A DNA stretch of 64,000 bases. Source: Bacteroidota bacterium. Lineage in GTDB: Bacteria > Bacteroidota > Bacteroidia > UKL13-3. The notes under the pieces were generated by a model. The model was not told where the DNA came from. It worked only from the letters and a program-made list of their open reading frames with translations, and searched no databases. The DNA lies in the NCBI GenBank assembly GCA_027482225.1, contig JAIXWD010000016.1:419268-483267 (forward strand). The letters are read 5' to 3'. Positions 33,930 through 43,551 of the stretch are shown piece by piece (the first letter of the stretch is position 1; every line of letters starts with the position of its first letter). The position numbers and the translations under genes were made by a program.

Positions 33930-34295
33930 ATTTTTAAATCTTGCCTTAGTTATCAGATAGTATGATATTATCTAATGCTCCTCTTTTTGTTTGCCTCAAG
34001 TTTCATTTAATTTTAATATAGTAGCAACTGTTTTTCCTTCTTTAATGTAGTTTGAACTTTATCTTTTACTTATATAAATATTTTTTCTATATTAAACTTT
34101 AATATGGATTGTCTTTTAAAAACTAACCAAAGAATTGCTATCTTAAAAGCAAAACCGCCACAAAAACTAATACACCTAGTTTATGAAGCGGATTGCAGTG
34201 GTTTTAATTTTTACAGGCTAATTGTAGTATATTGTTTAAACTACATATACTAAACTTAACTTTATACTATACGACTGAAATCTTAATTTGTACTA

Positions 34296-34910
34296 TTGAA
34301 AAAAAAATATATTTTCACACTATTGGATACATTAAAAATAAATAAATACATAGAAGACTATATTACTGGTGATAATAAGGCATTAGGCTACATATATGAT
34401 TTATATGCGGTGAGGTTGTCTATGGTGGCTTATCGTTTTTTGCAAAATGTTCAAGAATCTAAAGATGTGGTAATGGACGTTTTTGAAAAACTTATTCATA
34501 TGAACAATGACAAACGTAAAGTACTTGTACCTAAAAATCCAGAAGGCTTTACAGGATGGATTATTACTGTTACAAAGAACCACACCCTTGATTTAATAAA
34601 GCATAAAAAAATTGTTGAGCTTTATCATGTTGATCGAGTTCATCAAGAAGTATATAGTAAATCAGAAGTTGAACGTGTGTGGGATAAACAAATGTTTGAT
34701 AAAGTAATTAGCCAGTTACATGATTGTGAGCAAAAGGTAACCCGTCTGCATTTTGAAGGTTATTCACATGATGAAATTGCCCAAAAATTAAATGTGAGTT
34801 ACAATACTGTTAGAAACCAACTTTCTTCTGCTAAAAAGAAAATTCGTAAGTACATTTCAATACCCTTAATCGTTTTACTATTAAACTTGTATAATCATGC
34901 AGCCTTATAA
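34296..34910 (+). CDS. ECF-type RNA polymerase sigma factor
   Basis: 204 residues. The region 2 helices are about 25-65 (SMVAYRFLQNVQESKDVVMDVFEKL binds polymerase and -10 DNA), and region 4 is about 140-188 with the helix-turn-helix YSHDEIAQKLNVSYNTVRNQLSSAKKK. The C-terminal tail is hydrophobic (IPLIVLLLN), a feature seen in other Bacteroidota ECF sigmas. The start is TTG at 34296; no nearer ATG would keep region 2 intact. The last 14 nt overlap the next gene, a membrane TPR protein, which is the usual place for a sigma regulator. No classical zinc anti-sigma is present. Confidence 0.9.
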   Translation: MKKKYIFTLLDTLKINKYIEDYITGDNKALGYIYDLYAVRLSMVAYRFLQNVQESKDVVMDVFEKLIHMNNDKRKVLVPKNPEGFTGWIITVTKNHTLDLIKHKKIVELYHVDRVHQEVYSKSEVERVWDKQMFDKVISQLHDCEQKVTRLHFEGYSHDEIAQKLNVSYNTVRNQLSSAKKKIRKYISIPLIVLLLNLYNHAAL

Positions 34911-35589
34911 TATTAATGAAATAGTAAAAATCGCTCAAAATGGCTCTTCTGAAGATTGGGAGCGGATATTACAGTTTATCCAAAACTATCAAAGTGATGA
35001 TGATGAAATAAAAGGACTTAAACTCTTTTTAAATAATCATCATGATAATAATCCTCGTGAGGCACTACTTTCTTTTGTTTTAGATATTAACATACAAAAA
35101 CCTAAAGAAATTATGTTTAATAGGTTGCTTCGTTTCCCGATTTGGGCAATGGCAGCAGCAGCAACTTTGCTCTTGGTATCAGGATTTTTAATTAACCATT
35201 ACGCATACAAGGTTTCTATACACCTAGCAGATGATGCCTTACCTGTTTATTTATCAAATGAAGATGTTTGGCTTAATAAGGGTATGGCGCAGTATAAAAA
35301 AGGTGATTATAATGCTGCTTTAGTTAATTTTGAAAAACTGAATTCAGATACAGGTACATACTATGCTGCTATTTGTAATGAGCTTACAGAGAATTATCCT
35401 GAAAGTTTAAAAAAATTAAAAAAGGTGCCCATTAATTCAGTTTTTTATAACAAAGCACAGATACGACTTGCAGCAGTATATTTTGAGTTAGGTAAATTAG
35501 ATGAGGCAAAGGACGTCTTAAGTCATATTAAACCTGAAGATGTGCAAGATGCTGAACGAATAAAATCAATTAAAATTCACCTTTATTAA
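34897..35589 (+). CDS. membrane-anchored TPR protein coupled to the sigma factor (candidate anti-sigma)
   Basis: 230 residues: a cytoplasmic-looking acidic N-terminus (about 1-80, helical), one membrane helix (about 84-106, FPIWAMAAAATLLLVSGFLI), and an outer segment with about three TPR-like repeats (WLNKGMAQYKKGDYNAALVN, YYAAICNELTENYPESLKKL, NKAQIRLAAVYFELGKLDEA). The layout of cytoplasmic domain, single helix and periplasmic sensor is that of many anti-sigma factors, and the gene overlaps the sigma gene by 14 nt. There is no HxxxCxxC zinc motif, so the role is inferred from topology and position. Its stop lies inside the end of the convergent CHAT gene. Confidence 0.75.
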   Translation: MQPYNINEIVKIAQNGSSEDWERILQFIQNYQSDDDEIKGLKLFLNNHHDNNPREALLSFVLDINIQKPKEIMFNRLLRFPIWAMAAAATLLLVSGFLINHYAYKVSIHLADDALPVYLSNEDVWLNKGMAQYKKGDYNAALVNFEKLNSDTGTYYAAICNELTENYPESLKKLKKVPINSVFYNKAQIRLAAVYFELGKLDEAKDVLSHIKPEDVQDAERIKSIKIHLY

Positions 35590-37938
35590 TAACCTCAAAC
35601 AAACAGCAAAAAACAAGGCAAAGAAAATTGGATACCAATCTTTAATGCCTGCTTTTTCACTAATGAAATTTTGATTGGCTCCCGTGTAAATAAATGATTG
35701 CCATACTTTAGGATTGCTATCAAATCTCTTAATTTCTTTTTTAGCTAGGTATAGCGCATCAGAAGCCGATTTTCCCGAAGCCAAATTTTTATAAAATATA
35801 CCTAGAAGTGTAGTTGTAATACTTTCTTCCACATTTCTTATTGCACAAACAGTTCCTGCACCACCTGCTGATAACGTGGCACGAGTAAATCCGTCAATTG
35901 TTCCATTATGCTGCATAACACCTAGATTGCTTTTACAAGCTGCAAATACAGCTAAAGAATTTATTGATTTTAGTTGTTCAAAGTCAATATCGTATAAAAC
36001 ACTATCTTGGTTATTAAGAGCGGTATATATTATTGGACGTTCTAAATAATCATAGTTAGCATGTGCATGTGCCGATATTTGTAATATTTTACTATTTAAT
36101 AAATACTTAGCTAGTTCTTTCTTTGATGTATAATCTTCAATAATTTTTGTGTTAAAAAATCTTGCAATATTGTTGTTTATTTTACCAACCTCTGTAATTT
36201 CAGCTAATTCTGTTTTAGTGTAATCAGGGTTCCAAATTGTAACCTTGTCAATTATAACAGCCTTCTTTTTATAAGTTACAAAATGGGTTAATGATGTTGC
36301 ATAACTGATATTGATTTGATTAAAAATGTAATTAAGATGAGCATAGTTGGCACCTGATTTGTTAATTAAAAAGCCCTCAAAATGAATCGGTTTGCTAAAG
36401 TATGCTGGTGGTATAATAATCAATTTTTTAATCTCAGGATTTAATCTTTGAAGAATAGATTTTAGTAAAAGTAAATATCCTTTGTGGGCTTTGTTTTTAT
36501 AATCCTCTATGTTGTTATTTTCAATGCTGTTAAATATATCATCGGGCAGATTTCCAAGTTGGGCTTTTCCCACTTTTAAAATTATATTTTGTTGTTTTTG
36601 TGGCTCAATACATTGCACCAAAAAAGTTAGCGAATCGCTTTCTGCATTATTGTAGCAAAAGTAGGAAACCAATGCCTCGTTTTTACTTAAAAACTGTGCC
36701 ACATATTCTGGTTGTGTAATCAATTTACTAAAATAATCGGGTGATTGGTTTAAGCTAAGTTTATTTCCTTGTTCAATTTTCACCATCAGGTTTAATGAAG
36801 CATACAAGCGTTGATTTACCCCAATTTGTGTAATGGGTTTGTGCCTCATTAATTCGGCATATTTTAAAGCAAAACTTAGATAATTTTTGTTTTTGGTATG
36901 GTTATATAGTTTTAAGTACAACTCTGTAATACGCTTCTCTACAGGAGGATTTTCTTGGTTATTATACCTCCTATAGTAATAAAAACCTTCGTATTTTAAC
37001 TTGTAATTGTCTAACCATAAATTTTGTTTTGCCCAAACTAAGGCCATATTTAAATAGTCTATATTTTTAGTTTCATTATATTTTACCTCATACGATTTAT
37101 CCAATAAATGATAAATACTATTTGAAAGATTAATTAAAATACCATAACCGCCATCATTTATTTCAGATAAAATACTTTCGGCCTCTTTATAATATGCTAT
37201 AGATAAATCAATATTAGTTTTTGAATTTACATATCCCAATATAGCTAGATTATGAGCTAATTGTGGGTGTTTTTTATGTTTGGATAATATGATGTTGTTT
37301 GATTTAATAAGATAGGTTTCAATTTTTTTTTGTGCAAAAATATTATGTGGTTTTTTCTCAAATTCATTAACCCAAATTAATGCAGCCAATTGATATATTT
37401 TAGCTTTATAAAAGTAAAAATTATCTGGTATTGTTGAGACTAGTAATATTGCTCGCTCTTCATTTATTATACATTCTGCTAATAATTCTTTGTTTGAGTC
37501 TTTATTATTCAATATCACTAATCCTAGTTGTAAGTATGTTGTGCTTTGTAAAAAAATATCTTTACTATTTAGCGCTGCGCTTAATGCTTCCTTGGCATAG
37601 AAAAATGCCTTTTGGTATTTTTTATGATAATGATAATATCTTGATAATCCTAAGTGGTAATAGGCATTAGCTATATAGTTTGTTGCTAAATCAGGTAAAA
37701 CAGCCATTGAGTCTGTATATGATTTGCTGAGTTCTTGCTCATTTAATATGTTACAAAGCTGAATATGATTACTGAAATAAATTGGCTTACTTAAAACAGA
37801 CCTATTTTCTATAAGCCACATTTTGGCTGAAGCCAATTTACCTTCATTTAGGTATGTTAAAAACTGATTTGCACTTGATGATTTGCAAATTAAAAAAAAC
37901 ACAAAAACAATTAGTGGCTTATTTATTTGTTTTAGCAT
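35566..37938 (-). CDS. CHAT-domain (caspase-like) protease with TPR-like helices, membrane-anchored
   Basis: 790 residues. Signal-like N-terminus (about 7-20), long helical TPR-like region (about 25-400), CHAT domain (about 460-760), C-terminal helix (about 769-785). The CHAT dyad is intact: His in QISAHAHANY (H624) and Cys in VFAACKSNLG (C668), followed by the conserved GFTRATLSAGGAGTV. CHAT proteases belong to clan CD with caspases and separases. The ATG at 37938 is preferred to TTG at 37953. The last 24 nt overlap the end of the sigma-linked TPR gene on the other strand. With a signal and C-terminal anchor, the catalytic domain probably faces the periplasm. Confidence 0.85.
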   Translation of the reverse strand: MLKQINKPLIVFVFFLICKSSSANQFLTYLNEGKLASAKMWLIENRSVLSKPIYFSNHIQLCNILNEQELSKSYTDSMAVLPDLATNYIANAYYHLGLSRYYHYHKKYQKAFFYAKEALSAALNSKDIFLQSTTYLQLGLVILNNKDSNKELLAECIINEERAILLVSTIPDNFYFYKAKIYQLAALIWVNEFEKKPHNIFAQKKIETYLIKSNNIILSKHKKHPQLAHNLAILGYVNSKTNIDLSIAYYKEAESILSEINDGGYGILINLSNSIYHLLDKSYEVKYNETKNIDYLNMALVWAKQNLWLDNYKLKYEGFYYYRRYNNQENPPVEKRITELYLKLYNHTKNKNYLSFALKYAELMRHKPITQIGVNQRLYASLNLMVKIEQGNKLSLNQSPDYFSKLITQPEYVAQFLSKNEALVSYFCYNNAESDSLTFLVQCIEPQKQQNIILKVGKAQLGNLPDDIFNSIENNNIEDYKNKAHKGYLLLLKSILQRLNPEIKKLIIIPPAYFSKPIHFEGFLINKSGANYAHLNYIFNQINISYATSLTHFVTYKKKAVIIDKVTIWNPDYTKTELAEITEVGKINNNIARFFNTKIIEDYTSKKELAKYLLNSKILQISAHAHANYDYLERPIIYTALNNQDSVLYDIDFEQLKSINSLAVFAACKSNLGVMQHNGTIDGFTRATLSAGGAGTVCAIRNVEESITTTLLGIFYKNLASGKSASDALYLAKKEIKRFDSNPKVWQSFIYTGANQNFISEKAGIKDWYPIFFALFFAVCLRLLIKVNFN

Positions 37939-38055
37939 GGATAGGTTATACAAGTAATTTCAATAATAGGATTTAAGGTTGAGATATAAAAGAAGGAAAT
38001 GAGTGTAGGTTATACAACTCAAAAAAATCATTTAATTTGCAGCAAAACGAAATTC

Positions 38056-38481
38056 ATGGATAATCAAAACAAATCAATAAACGCTAATCAAGCACCAGAA
38101 CCAGTTGGTTTATATCCCCATGCAAAACGTGTAGGTAACTTATTGTTTTTATCTGGTGTTGGACCAAGAGAGCGTGGTACAAAAAAAATTCCTGGTGTTG
38201 AATTAAACGAGCATGGTGAAATTATTTCTTATAACATAGAAGCACAGTGCCGCAGTGTTTTTAATAATATTAAATTGATTTTGGAGGCAAGCGGAAGCAA
38301 TTGGAATAACATTATTGATGTGACTGTTTTCTTAACTAATATGAAAGATGATTTTCCAATTTACAATAAACTTTGGGCTGAGTATTTTGCAGAGAATCCT
38401 CCTTGCCGAACCACCATTGAAATTAATTGTTTGCCAACACCAATTGCAATTGAGTTAAAGGTATTAGCAACTATAGGTTAA
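38056..38481 (+). CDS. RidA/YjgF family deaminase, 2-aminomuconate deaminase-like
   Basis: 141 residues, one RidA domain. The N-terminal part APEPVGLYPHAKRVGNLLFL and the loop SGVGPRERGTKKIPGVELNE resemble 2-aminomuconate deaminases of the kynurenine/aminophenol routes more than generic RidA. The arginine that binds the substrate carboxylate in RidA is present in PPCRTTIEI. Generic imine/enamine hydrolysis is the safer call. The start is the ATG at 38056; the frame from 37999 adds a non-family leader. No other kynurenine genes are seen nearby. Confidence 0.85.
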   Translation: MDNQNKSINANQAPEPVGLYPHAKRVGNLLFLSGVGPRERGTKKIPGVELNEHGEIISYNIEAQCRSVFNNIKLILEASGSNWNNIIDVTVFLTNMKDDFPIYNKLWAEYFAENPPCRTTIEINCLPTPIAIELKVLATIG

Positions 38482-38529
38482 TAATGGATTTATTTACTAC
38501 CTTGTGATTTACTTAAAAACATTTCTCTT

Positions 38530-39369
38530 ATGAAATTACATACTGTTGATACGGGTCTCTTCAAACTTGATGGTGGAGCTATGTTTGGTGTTGTGCCGAA
38601 AACAATTTGGAACAAACTAAATCCGGCTGATGATAACAACATGATTAGCATGGCTATGCGCTGTTTATTGATAGAAGATGGCAATCAACTTATTTTGATA
38701 GATAATGGAATTGGTAACAAACAAGATGACAAGTTTTTTTCGCATTACTATTTGCATGGTGATGCTAGCTTGGAGAAATCTTTAAATAAACTTGGTTTCT
38801 CTAGTTCTGATATTACCGATATGATATTAACACATTTACATTTTGATCATTGCGGTGGTAGTATCAATTGGAATAAAGATAGAACTGGATTTGAAGCTGC
38901 TTTTAAAAATGCAAATTATTGGGTAGGCGAGGAGCAATGGTATGAATCACTTAAACCAAATGCACGTGAGAAAGCATCTTTTTTAAAAGATAATATCATA
39001 CCTATAGAACAAACAGGACAACTTAATTTAATTAATGAAGCTACAGTAGTTAACCCCAATATTTCGTTTAAATATACTTATGGCCATACCAATGGTATGG
39101 TTCATCCGATTATAAAATATAAAGGATATACCATTATGTTTATGGCTGATTTGGTTCCTACACAGGCTCATTTGCCTATACCATATGTTATGGGTTATGA
39201 TGTTCGTCCGTTAAATGCCATGAGCGAAAAAGAAGCTGTATTAAAAGAAGCTGCAGATAACAGTTACATTTTATTTTTTGAACACGATCCAACTATTGAA
39301 GCTTGTACTGTAATGCATACCGAAAAGGGTGTACGTAAACAAAACAATGTATTTATTAGCGAATTGTAA
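38530..39369 (+). CDS. metallo-beta-lactamase-fold hydrolase
   Basis: 279 residues with the zinc motif LTHLHFDHCGG (HxHxDH, about 97-107), the third ligand in YGHTNGMVHP, a bridging aspartate in MFMADLVPT, and a late EHDP histidine. There is no signal peptide. The layout resembles the lactonase/YtnP-like group, so an esterase or lactonase on small molecules is possible, but the substrate is not evident. The gene begins 48 nt after the RidA gene and may share its transcript. Confidence 0.88.
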   Translation: MKLHTVDTGLFKLDGGAMFGVVPKTIWNKLNPADDNNMISMAMRCLLIEDGNQLILIDNGIGNKQDDKFFSHYYLHGDASLEKSLNKLGFSSSDITDMILTHLHFDHCGGSINWNKDRTGFEAAFKNANYWVGEEQWYESLKPNAREKASFLKDNIIPIEQTGQLNLINEATVVNPNISFKYTYGHTNGMVHPIIKYKGYTIMFMADLVPTQAHLPIPYVMGYDVRPLNAMSEKEAVLKEAADNSYILFFEHDPTIEACTVMHTEKGVRKQNNVFISEL

Positions 39370-39446
39370 GTTTTTAGTAAGCTTATTATTTCTATACACT
39401 TTTTAAATAAGTTTATAAGTTAGTATGATAAATAAACTAAACTATC

Positions 39447-40232
39447 ATGCTTCAATTACTAACCGCAACAAACAACTTGGATGAAGTTGTTTTTGCTAAT
39501 CGCAACAAAGCTTATGGTGCATATCAAATACGTAAACAGTATAATGATACTATTACCCGTTCAGTGTTTATTGTATTAACCGCTTTCTTAGCAATTTTTA
39601 TTATCGGATTACTTACCAATCATGGTAAGCCCATTAAGATGTCACAACCCATTGAAGATATTGTTAGTTGGGTTGAAACTGAAATTGAATTACCTATCCT
39701 AGACATACCACTTCAACAGCCTTCAAATCTTGCGATTAGCGGAGTTTCATCAAACGAATCATATGAAATTACCACCGATAAAAAAGTTTTTCAAAATAAT
39801 GTTAATACAATAGCTGCAGCAACCTATTCATCAAACAGCCTTAGTAATAAAATTCTTGGTAATGGATTTAATCCATTAAGTGGTTTGCCAGGTAAAATAA
39901 CAAGTACTGCAAATTCATCAACTATACAAATTGAAGAAAATATGCCTGTTTTTAATAATGGAGAGGGTGAGTTAATGGCTTATTTACAAAATAATATTTC
40001 GTATCCCGATAGAGCAAAATCAGCGCAAGTTACAGGACGTGTTGTAGTGGCTTTTGATGTGGATGTTAACGGTAATGTGGCAAACATTGAAGTAGAACAA
40101 GGAATTGGATTTGGCTGCGATGAAGAAGCTGTAAGGGTAGTAGAAAGTATGCCTAGATGGAAGCCCGCCATACAAAATGGTGTGCCCAAAGCTATACGTA
40201 TGCGCTTACCTATAGCGTTTCAATTAAACTAA
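39447..40232 (+). CDS. tonB: TonB-family energy transducer
   Basis: 261 residues. The N-terminal Bacteroidota-type leader is [18 protein letters not shown], then a membrane helix (about 34-55), a linker that is not notably proline-rich, and a C-terminal TonB domain (about 170-261: [20 protein letters not shown] ... [19 protein letters not shown]). It couples the proton motive force to TonB-dependent outer-membrane receptors. No ExbB/ExbD genes are adjacent. The 3' end overlaps the convergent ruvB end by 4 nt. Confidence 0.92.
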   Translation: MLQLLTATNNLDEVVFANRNKAYGAYQIRKQYNDTITRSVFIVLTAFLAIFIIGLLTNHGKPIKMSQPIEDIVSWVETEIELPILDIPLQQPSNLAISGVSSNESYEITTDKKVFQNNVNTIAAATYSSNSLSNKILGNGFNPLSGLPGKITSTANSSTIQIEENMPVFNNGEGELMAYLQNNISYPDRAKSAQVTGRVVVAFDVDVNGNVANIEVEQGIGFGCDEEAVRVVESMPRWKPAIQNGVPKAIRMRLPIAFQLN

Positions 40233-41254
40233 AATAAAGAATTTTTTGAATAACCAGGAAATGCACCAAAATGTTTGTATGCTTTTTCAGTTACTTCTCT
40301 TCCGCGTGGTGTACGTGTCATAAATCCTTCTTGAATTAAATAAGGCTCGTATACCTCTTCTATTGTTCCGCCTTCTTCGCCAATTGCAGTTGCAATGGTG
40401 CTAATACCCACTGGCCCGCCTTTAAACTTTTCAATAATGGTGCGCAGTATCTTATTGTCCATTTCGTCTAATCCTTCCGAATCAACATTTAAGGCATTGA
40501 GTGCAAATTTGGCAATTTCTAATGTAATAATGCCATCACCTTTAATTTGTGCAAAATCTCGAGTCCTGCGAAGTAAAGCGTTGCCAATACGTGGTGTTCC
40601 TCGGCTTCTTCTTGCAATTTCATCTGCTGCTTCTGAGTGTATTGGGGTATTAATGATTTGAGATGAACGGGTAATAATAGTTTTCATTAAAGCCCTATCA
40701 TAATACTCTAATCGTGAGTTAATACCAAAACGCGCACGAAGGGGAGAGGTAAGCAAACCTGAACGGGTAGTAGCTCCAATTAAAGTAAATGGATTAATTT
40801 CTAACTGAATACTTCTGGCATTGGGGCCCGAGTCAATCATGATATCAATTCTATATTCCTCCATGGCCGAGTATAAAAACTCTTCCACAACTGGACTCAA
40901 ACGGTGTATTTCATCAATAAAAAGTACATCACCCTTTTCTAGGTTGGTAAGTAAACCAGCCAAATCGCCTGGTTTTTCTAATACAGGTCCTGATGTGGTT
41001 TTTATATTACTGCCCAATTCTTGCGCAATAATATAAGATAATGTGGTTTTACCTAAACCCGGAGGTCCATGCAACAATACATGGTCTAAGGCTTCGCCAC
41101 GCTGCACAGCAGCTTGAACAAATACCCTCAAGTTTTCTAGTATTTTCTCCTGACCAGTAAAATCGCTAAATGATTGAGGTCGCAAAACACGCTCAAACTC
41201 TTGCTCAGGTCCTGATAAATTTTCATCTTCCGTATTTAAATTTGGGTTGCGCAC
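40229..41254 (-). CDS. ruvB: Holliday junction branch-migration helicase RuvB
   Basis: Hexameric motor that with RuvA drives branch migration in recombination. It has 341 residues. Walker A is GPPGLGKTT (63-71), Walker B FIDEIH (112-117), sensor 1 ATTR (161-164), the arginine finger in LRARFG (172-177), and a C-terminal winged helix with [13 protein letters not shown]. The GTG at 41254 is the start; the sequence upstream is unlikely to code. It lies 21 nt after the stop of the ABC permease gene, on the same strand. Confidence 0.97.
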   Translation of the reverse strand: MRNPNLNTEDENLSGPEQEFERVLRPQSFSDFTGQEKILENLRVFVQAAVQRGEALDHVLLHGPPGLGKTTLSYIIAQELGSNIKTTSGPVLEKPGDLAGLLTNLEKGDVLFIDEIHRLSPVVEEFLYSAMEEYRIDIMIDSGPNARSIQLEINPFTLIGATTRSGLLTSPLRARFGINSRLEYYDRALMKTIITRSSQIINTPIHSEAADEIARRSRGTPRIGNALLRRTRDFAQIKGDGIITLEIAKFALNALNVDSEGLDEMDNKILRTIIEKFKGGPVGISTIATAIGEEGGTIEEVYEPYLIQEGFMTRTPRGREVTEKAYKHFGAFPGYSKNSLF

Positions 41255-41275
41255 AGTGCGAATATATTGCTTTTA

Positions 41276-42592
41276 CTACTCTTTACTAAATAGCCATTTA
41301 GCTATCAATTTATAACTTGGTTTTTTTCCATACATCAATATGCCTATTCTGTATATTCTTCCTGCCATCCAGGTGGTAAAAATAAAACCAATAACCAAGC
41401 TGATCATTGAAACAATAACCTGCCATGTAGGCACATCAAAGGGTAAGCGTACCATCATTACCACTGGTGATGTAAATGGAATAACCGAAAGCCAAAAGGC
41501 CAAAGTCCCATTTGGGTCGGATGTAATGGCACTTTGAGCAATAACCAATGCAAATATAAGGGGCATGGTTATAGGTAGCATAAATTGTTGTGTGTCTGTT
41601 TCATTATCCACTGCCGATCCAATGGCTGCAAAGAGTGCACCGTAAAACAAATAACCCCCAATAAAGTAAAACAAAAACATACCAATAAAATATACAAAGT
41701 TGAAGTTTATTAAAGCTTCCATCACCTCGCTTATTTCTCCATTAGCGGTTGCTTGTCCACCTTGCACCATTGCTTGTTGCGCATCCGCACCAATACCCAT
41801 ATTGCTCATGATAGCGCCTGAAACTCCGCTGCCAAAAACACTAACCAATACAATCCAAATGGTAAATTGAGTAATTCCAACCAAGGCTATTCCGGTTATT
41901 TTCCCCATCATTAGTTCGAAAGGTTTAATCGATGATATGATAACCTCTACAATTCTATTTGATTTTTCTTCAATAACACCTCGCATAATTTGTACACCAT
42001 ACATGAATATAAACATGTATATCATGATAGCACCGATATACCCCAAAACAGTACTTGCGCCAACATTTCCATTTTCTAAACCCTTATCGGTTACTTTTAT
42101 GGTATTAATATTTATGCTGGTTTGGTTTATTTTTTTTAGTGTTGATGCATCAATGCCATTGTTTTTTAGCAAGGTATTTTTTACTTCATTTTCTAATTGT
42201 TTTTCTAAATACAATACTGTGCTTAATCCTGCTTGATCTTTGGTGTATAAGGATACCTTTTTTAAACTATCTGGCGATGTACTTGGTATTACCAGCAATG
42301 CATAATAATCTTCGTCTGTTAAAAATTGCTGTTCTTTTTCTTGTACAACATAACCAAAAGTAAATTCAAGTGTTTCGCTGTTTTTAAGTTTACCAATATA
42401 GTTGCCACTTTGGTCGCTAACATAAATTTTCTTTTTAGATGCACCAATATCTTTGTTTAAAGCGAAATAAAATATCAACCCATAAAACAAAACAATAAGT
42501 AATGGCGCAGCCAAAGTCATAACAATAAATGATTTTTTTCTAACGCGGGTGATAAACTCTCTTTGTGTAACTAAAAAAATTTTGTGGAGCAT
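41276..42592 (-). CDS. ABC-2 type transporter permease (NatB-like)
   Basis: 438 residues. The first helix is at about 22-45, followed by a long extracytoplasmic domain (about 50-180) and then five helices, the layout of ABC-2 permeases of the NatB/YhaP group. The IMRGVIEEKSNRIVEVIISSIKPFELMMGKI segment around 203-233 is the family hallmark. The ATPase partner is not in the window next to it; only ruvB lies downstream. The substrate could be ions or lipids and cannot be read from sequence. Confidence 0.85.
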   Translation of the reverse strand: MLHKIFLVTQREFITRVRKKSFIVMTLAAPLLIVLFYGLIFYFALNKDIGASKKKIYVSDQSGNYIGKLKNSETLEFTFGYVVQEKEQQFLTDEDYYALLVIPSTSPDSLKKVSLYTKDQAGLSTVLYLEKQLENEVKNTLLKNNGIDASTLKKINQTSININTIKVTDKGLENGNVGASTVLGYIGAIMIYMFIFMYGVQIMRGVIEEKSNRIVEVIISSIKPFELMMGKITGIALVGITQFTIWIVLVSVFGSGVSGAIMSNMGIGADAQQAMVQGGQATANGEISEVMEALINFNFVYFIGMFLFYFIGGYLFYGALFAAIGSAVDNETDTQQFMLPITMPLIFALVIAQSAITSDPNGTLAFWLSVIPFTSPVVMMVRLPFDVPTWQVIVSMISLVIGFIFTTWMAGRIYRIGILMYGKKPSYKLIAKWLFSKE

Positions 42593-42680
42593 ATTTACTA
42601 AATTTGGTGTAAGCTAATAATATAACAAGTTAAATCAAAGAGGGATGGATAAAAGGTATTTTATGTAAATAAAAGGCATA

Positions 42681-42711
42681 AAAAAACCTTCCGTTTTACT
42701 GGAAGGTTTTT
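42681..42711 (-). terminator. terminator of the nusB-DUF1573-yajC operon
   Basis: 11-bp stem (plus-strand arms 42682-42692 and 42701-42711, core AAAAACCTTCC), 8-nt loop, T run on the minus strand, 25 nt beyond the yajC stop. Confidence 0.85.
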
Positions 42712-42735
42712 AGTCATATTGAAGGAATAATTAAT

Positions 42736-43065
42736 TTATTTCTTTTCTTCCTTTTTAGGAGGGTTTAATGCTTGGCTTGCTTCCATACTAATTGAAGATT
42801 TGTCAATACGCATGCGAGTGCCTTCGCTATTTAAGATAAATGTAGTTTCATCCATTTTTTCAATCTTGCCATGAACACCACCAATGGTTACTACTTTATC
42901 ACCTTCGCCTAATGCTTCTCTAAATTTTTTCTGAGCTTTGGTTTTTTTCATTTGAGGATAAATCATGAAGAAATAAAATACCACCATGATTAAAATTAAT
43001 GGAAGAAAACTTCCAATTCCTCCGCCACCTGCTTGTGGGCCCATCATCAATAAAATGTTTGTCAT
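42736..43065 (-). CDS. yajC: preprotein translocase subunit YajC
   Basis: Small accessory protein of the Sec-SecDF translocon. It has 109 residues with one N-terminal helix (about 18-38: FLPLILIMVVFYFFMIYPQM) and then the conserved MKKTKAQKKFREALGEGDKV and VVTIGGVHGKIEKMD. It is third in the nusB transcript. Confidence 0.95.
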   Translation of the reverse strand: MTNILLMMGPQAGGGGIGSFLPLILIMVVFYFFMIYPQMKKTKAQKKFREALGEGDKVVTIGGVHGKIEKMDETTFILNSEGTRMRIDKSSISMEASQALNPPKKEEKK

Positions 43066-43095
43066 TGTTATTTTGTTAATATGTATTTAAATTAT

Positions 43096-43545
43096 TTATT
43101 CTATTACTTCTCCACCTATAGTTAATACAGTTTCTCTTACCTCTGTATTACAAGTTATAGTAATTGTTTTTTCAAACATACCAACTTTACCCTTGCTATC
43201 AAACTTCACTTTAATAAAACCATCTTCACCGGGTTTAATAATTCCTTTTGGATATTCTGGAACCGTGCATCCACAACTTGCTGCTGCATTGGCTATCAAC
43301 AAATCACCATTTCCGGTATTGTTAAACTTAAAACTATACTCCGCAAAATCACCTTCTTTAATTATGCCAAAGTTATGTTTATCGTCTTCAAATGTAATGG
43401 CTGGCTTTGCCACATTTGTTTGGTTTGAACTATCTGCGGTAGCCGAAATGTTTATAGCATTAGTTGGCAGTTTATTAACTTTTTCGTTGTTGCATGCTAC
43501 CAATATGGTTGATAAAATAAGGGTACTAAAAATAAGTTTTTTCAT
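43096..43545 (-). CDS. DUF1573 lipoprotein
   Basis: 149 residues, signal peptide with lipobox ILVAC (C18), so lipid-anchored. The DUF1573 domain (about 45-149) has the hallmark FKFNNTGNGDLLI ... ASCGCTVPEYPKGIIKPGED and a beta-sandwich ending VLTIGGEVI. It is common in Bacteroidota; the function is unknown. It sits 6 nt from nusB and 30 nt from yajC, so the three are likely one transcript. Confidence 0.9.
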   Translation of the reverse strand: MKKLIFSTLILSTILVACNNEKVNKLPTNAINISATADSSNQTNVAKPAITFEDDKHNFGIIKEGDFAEYSFKFNNTGNGDLLIANAAASCGCTVPEYPKGIIKPGEDGFIKVKFDSKGKVGMFEKTITITCNTEVRETVLTIGGEVIE

Positions 43546-43551
43546 CGTGTT

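Larger units (their letters stand above)
33713..34295. other. 583-nt divergent intergenic region before the sigma-factor locus
   Basis: No credible ORF or RNA gene. Two near-perfect dyads are visible. One spans 33904-33929, with arms CAATTATGGTTT and AAACCATTATTG (one mismatch, 2-nt spacer). The other spans 34089-34105 (ATATTAAA-C-TTTAATAT). Either could be an operator or hairpin. The length and AT-richness suggest regulated expression of the sigma gene. I do not see a standard TTTG/TAnnTTTG promoter for it, which might mean it uses an alternative sigma factor, possibly its own. Confidence 0.45.

Noticed and set aside
35566..35589. Overlap of TPR and CHAT genes as an annotation or assembly artefact
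   Set aside because: Both frames keep normal sequence up to their stops, and neither has a better earlier end; kept as a real tail-to-tail overlap.
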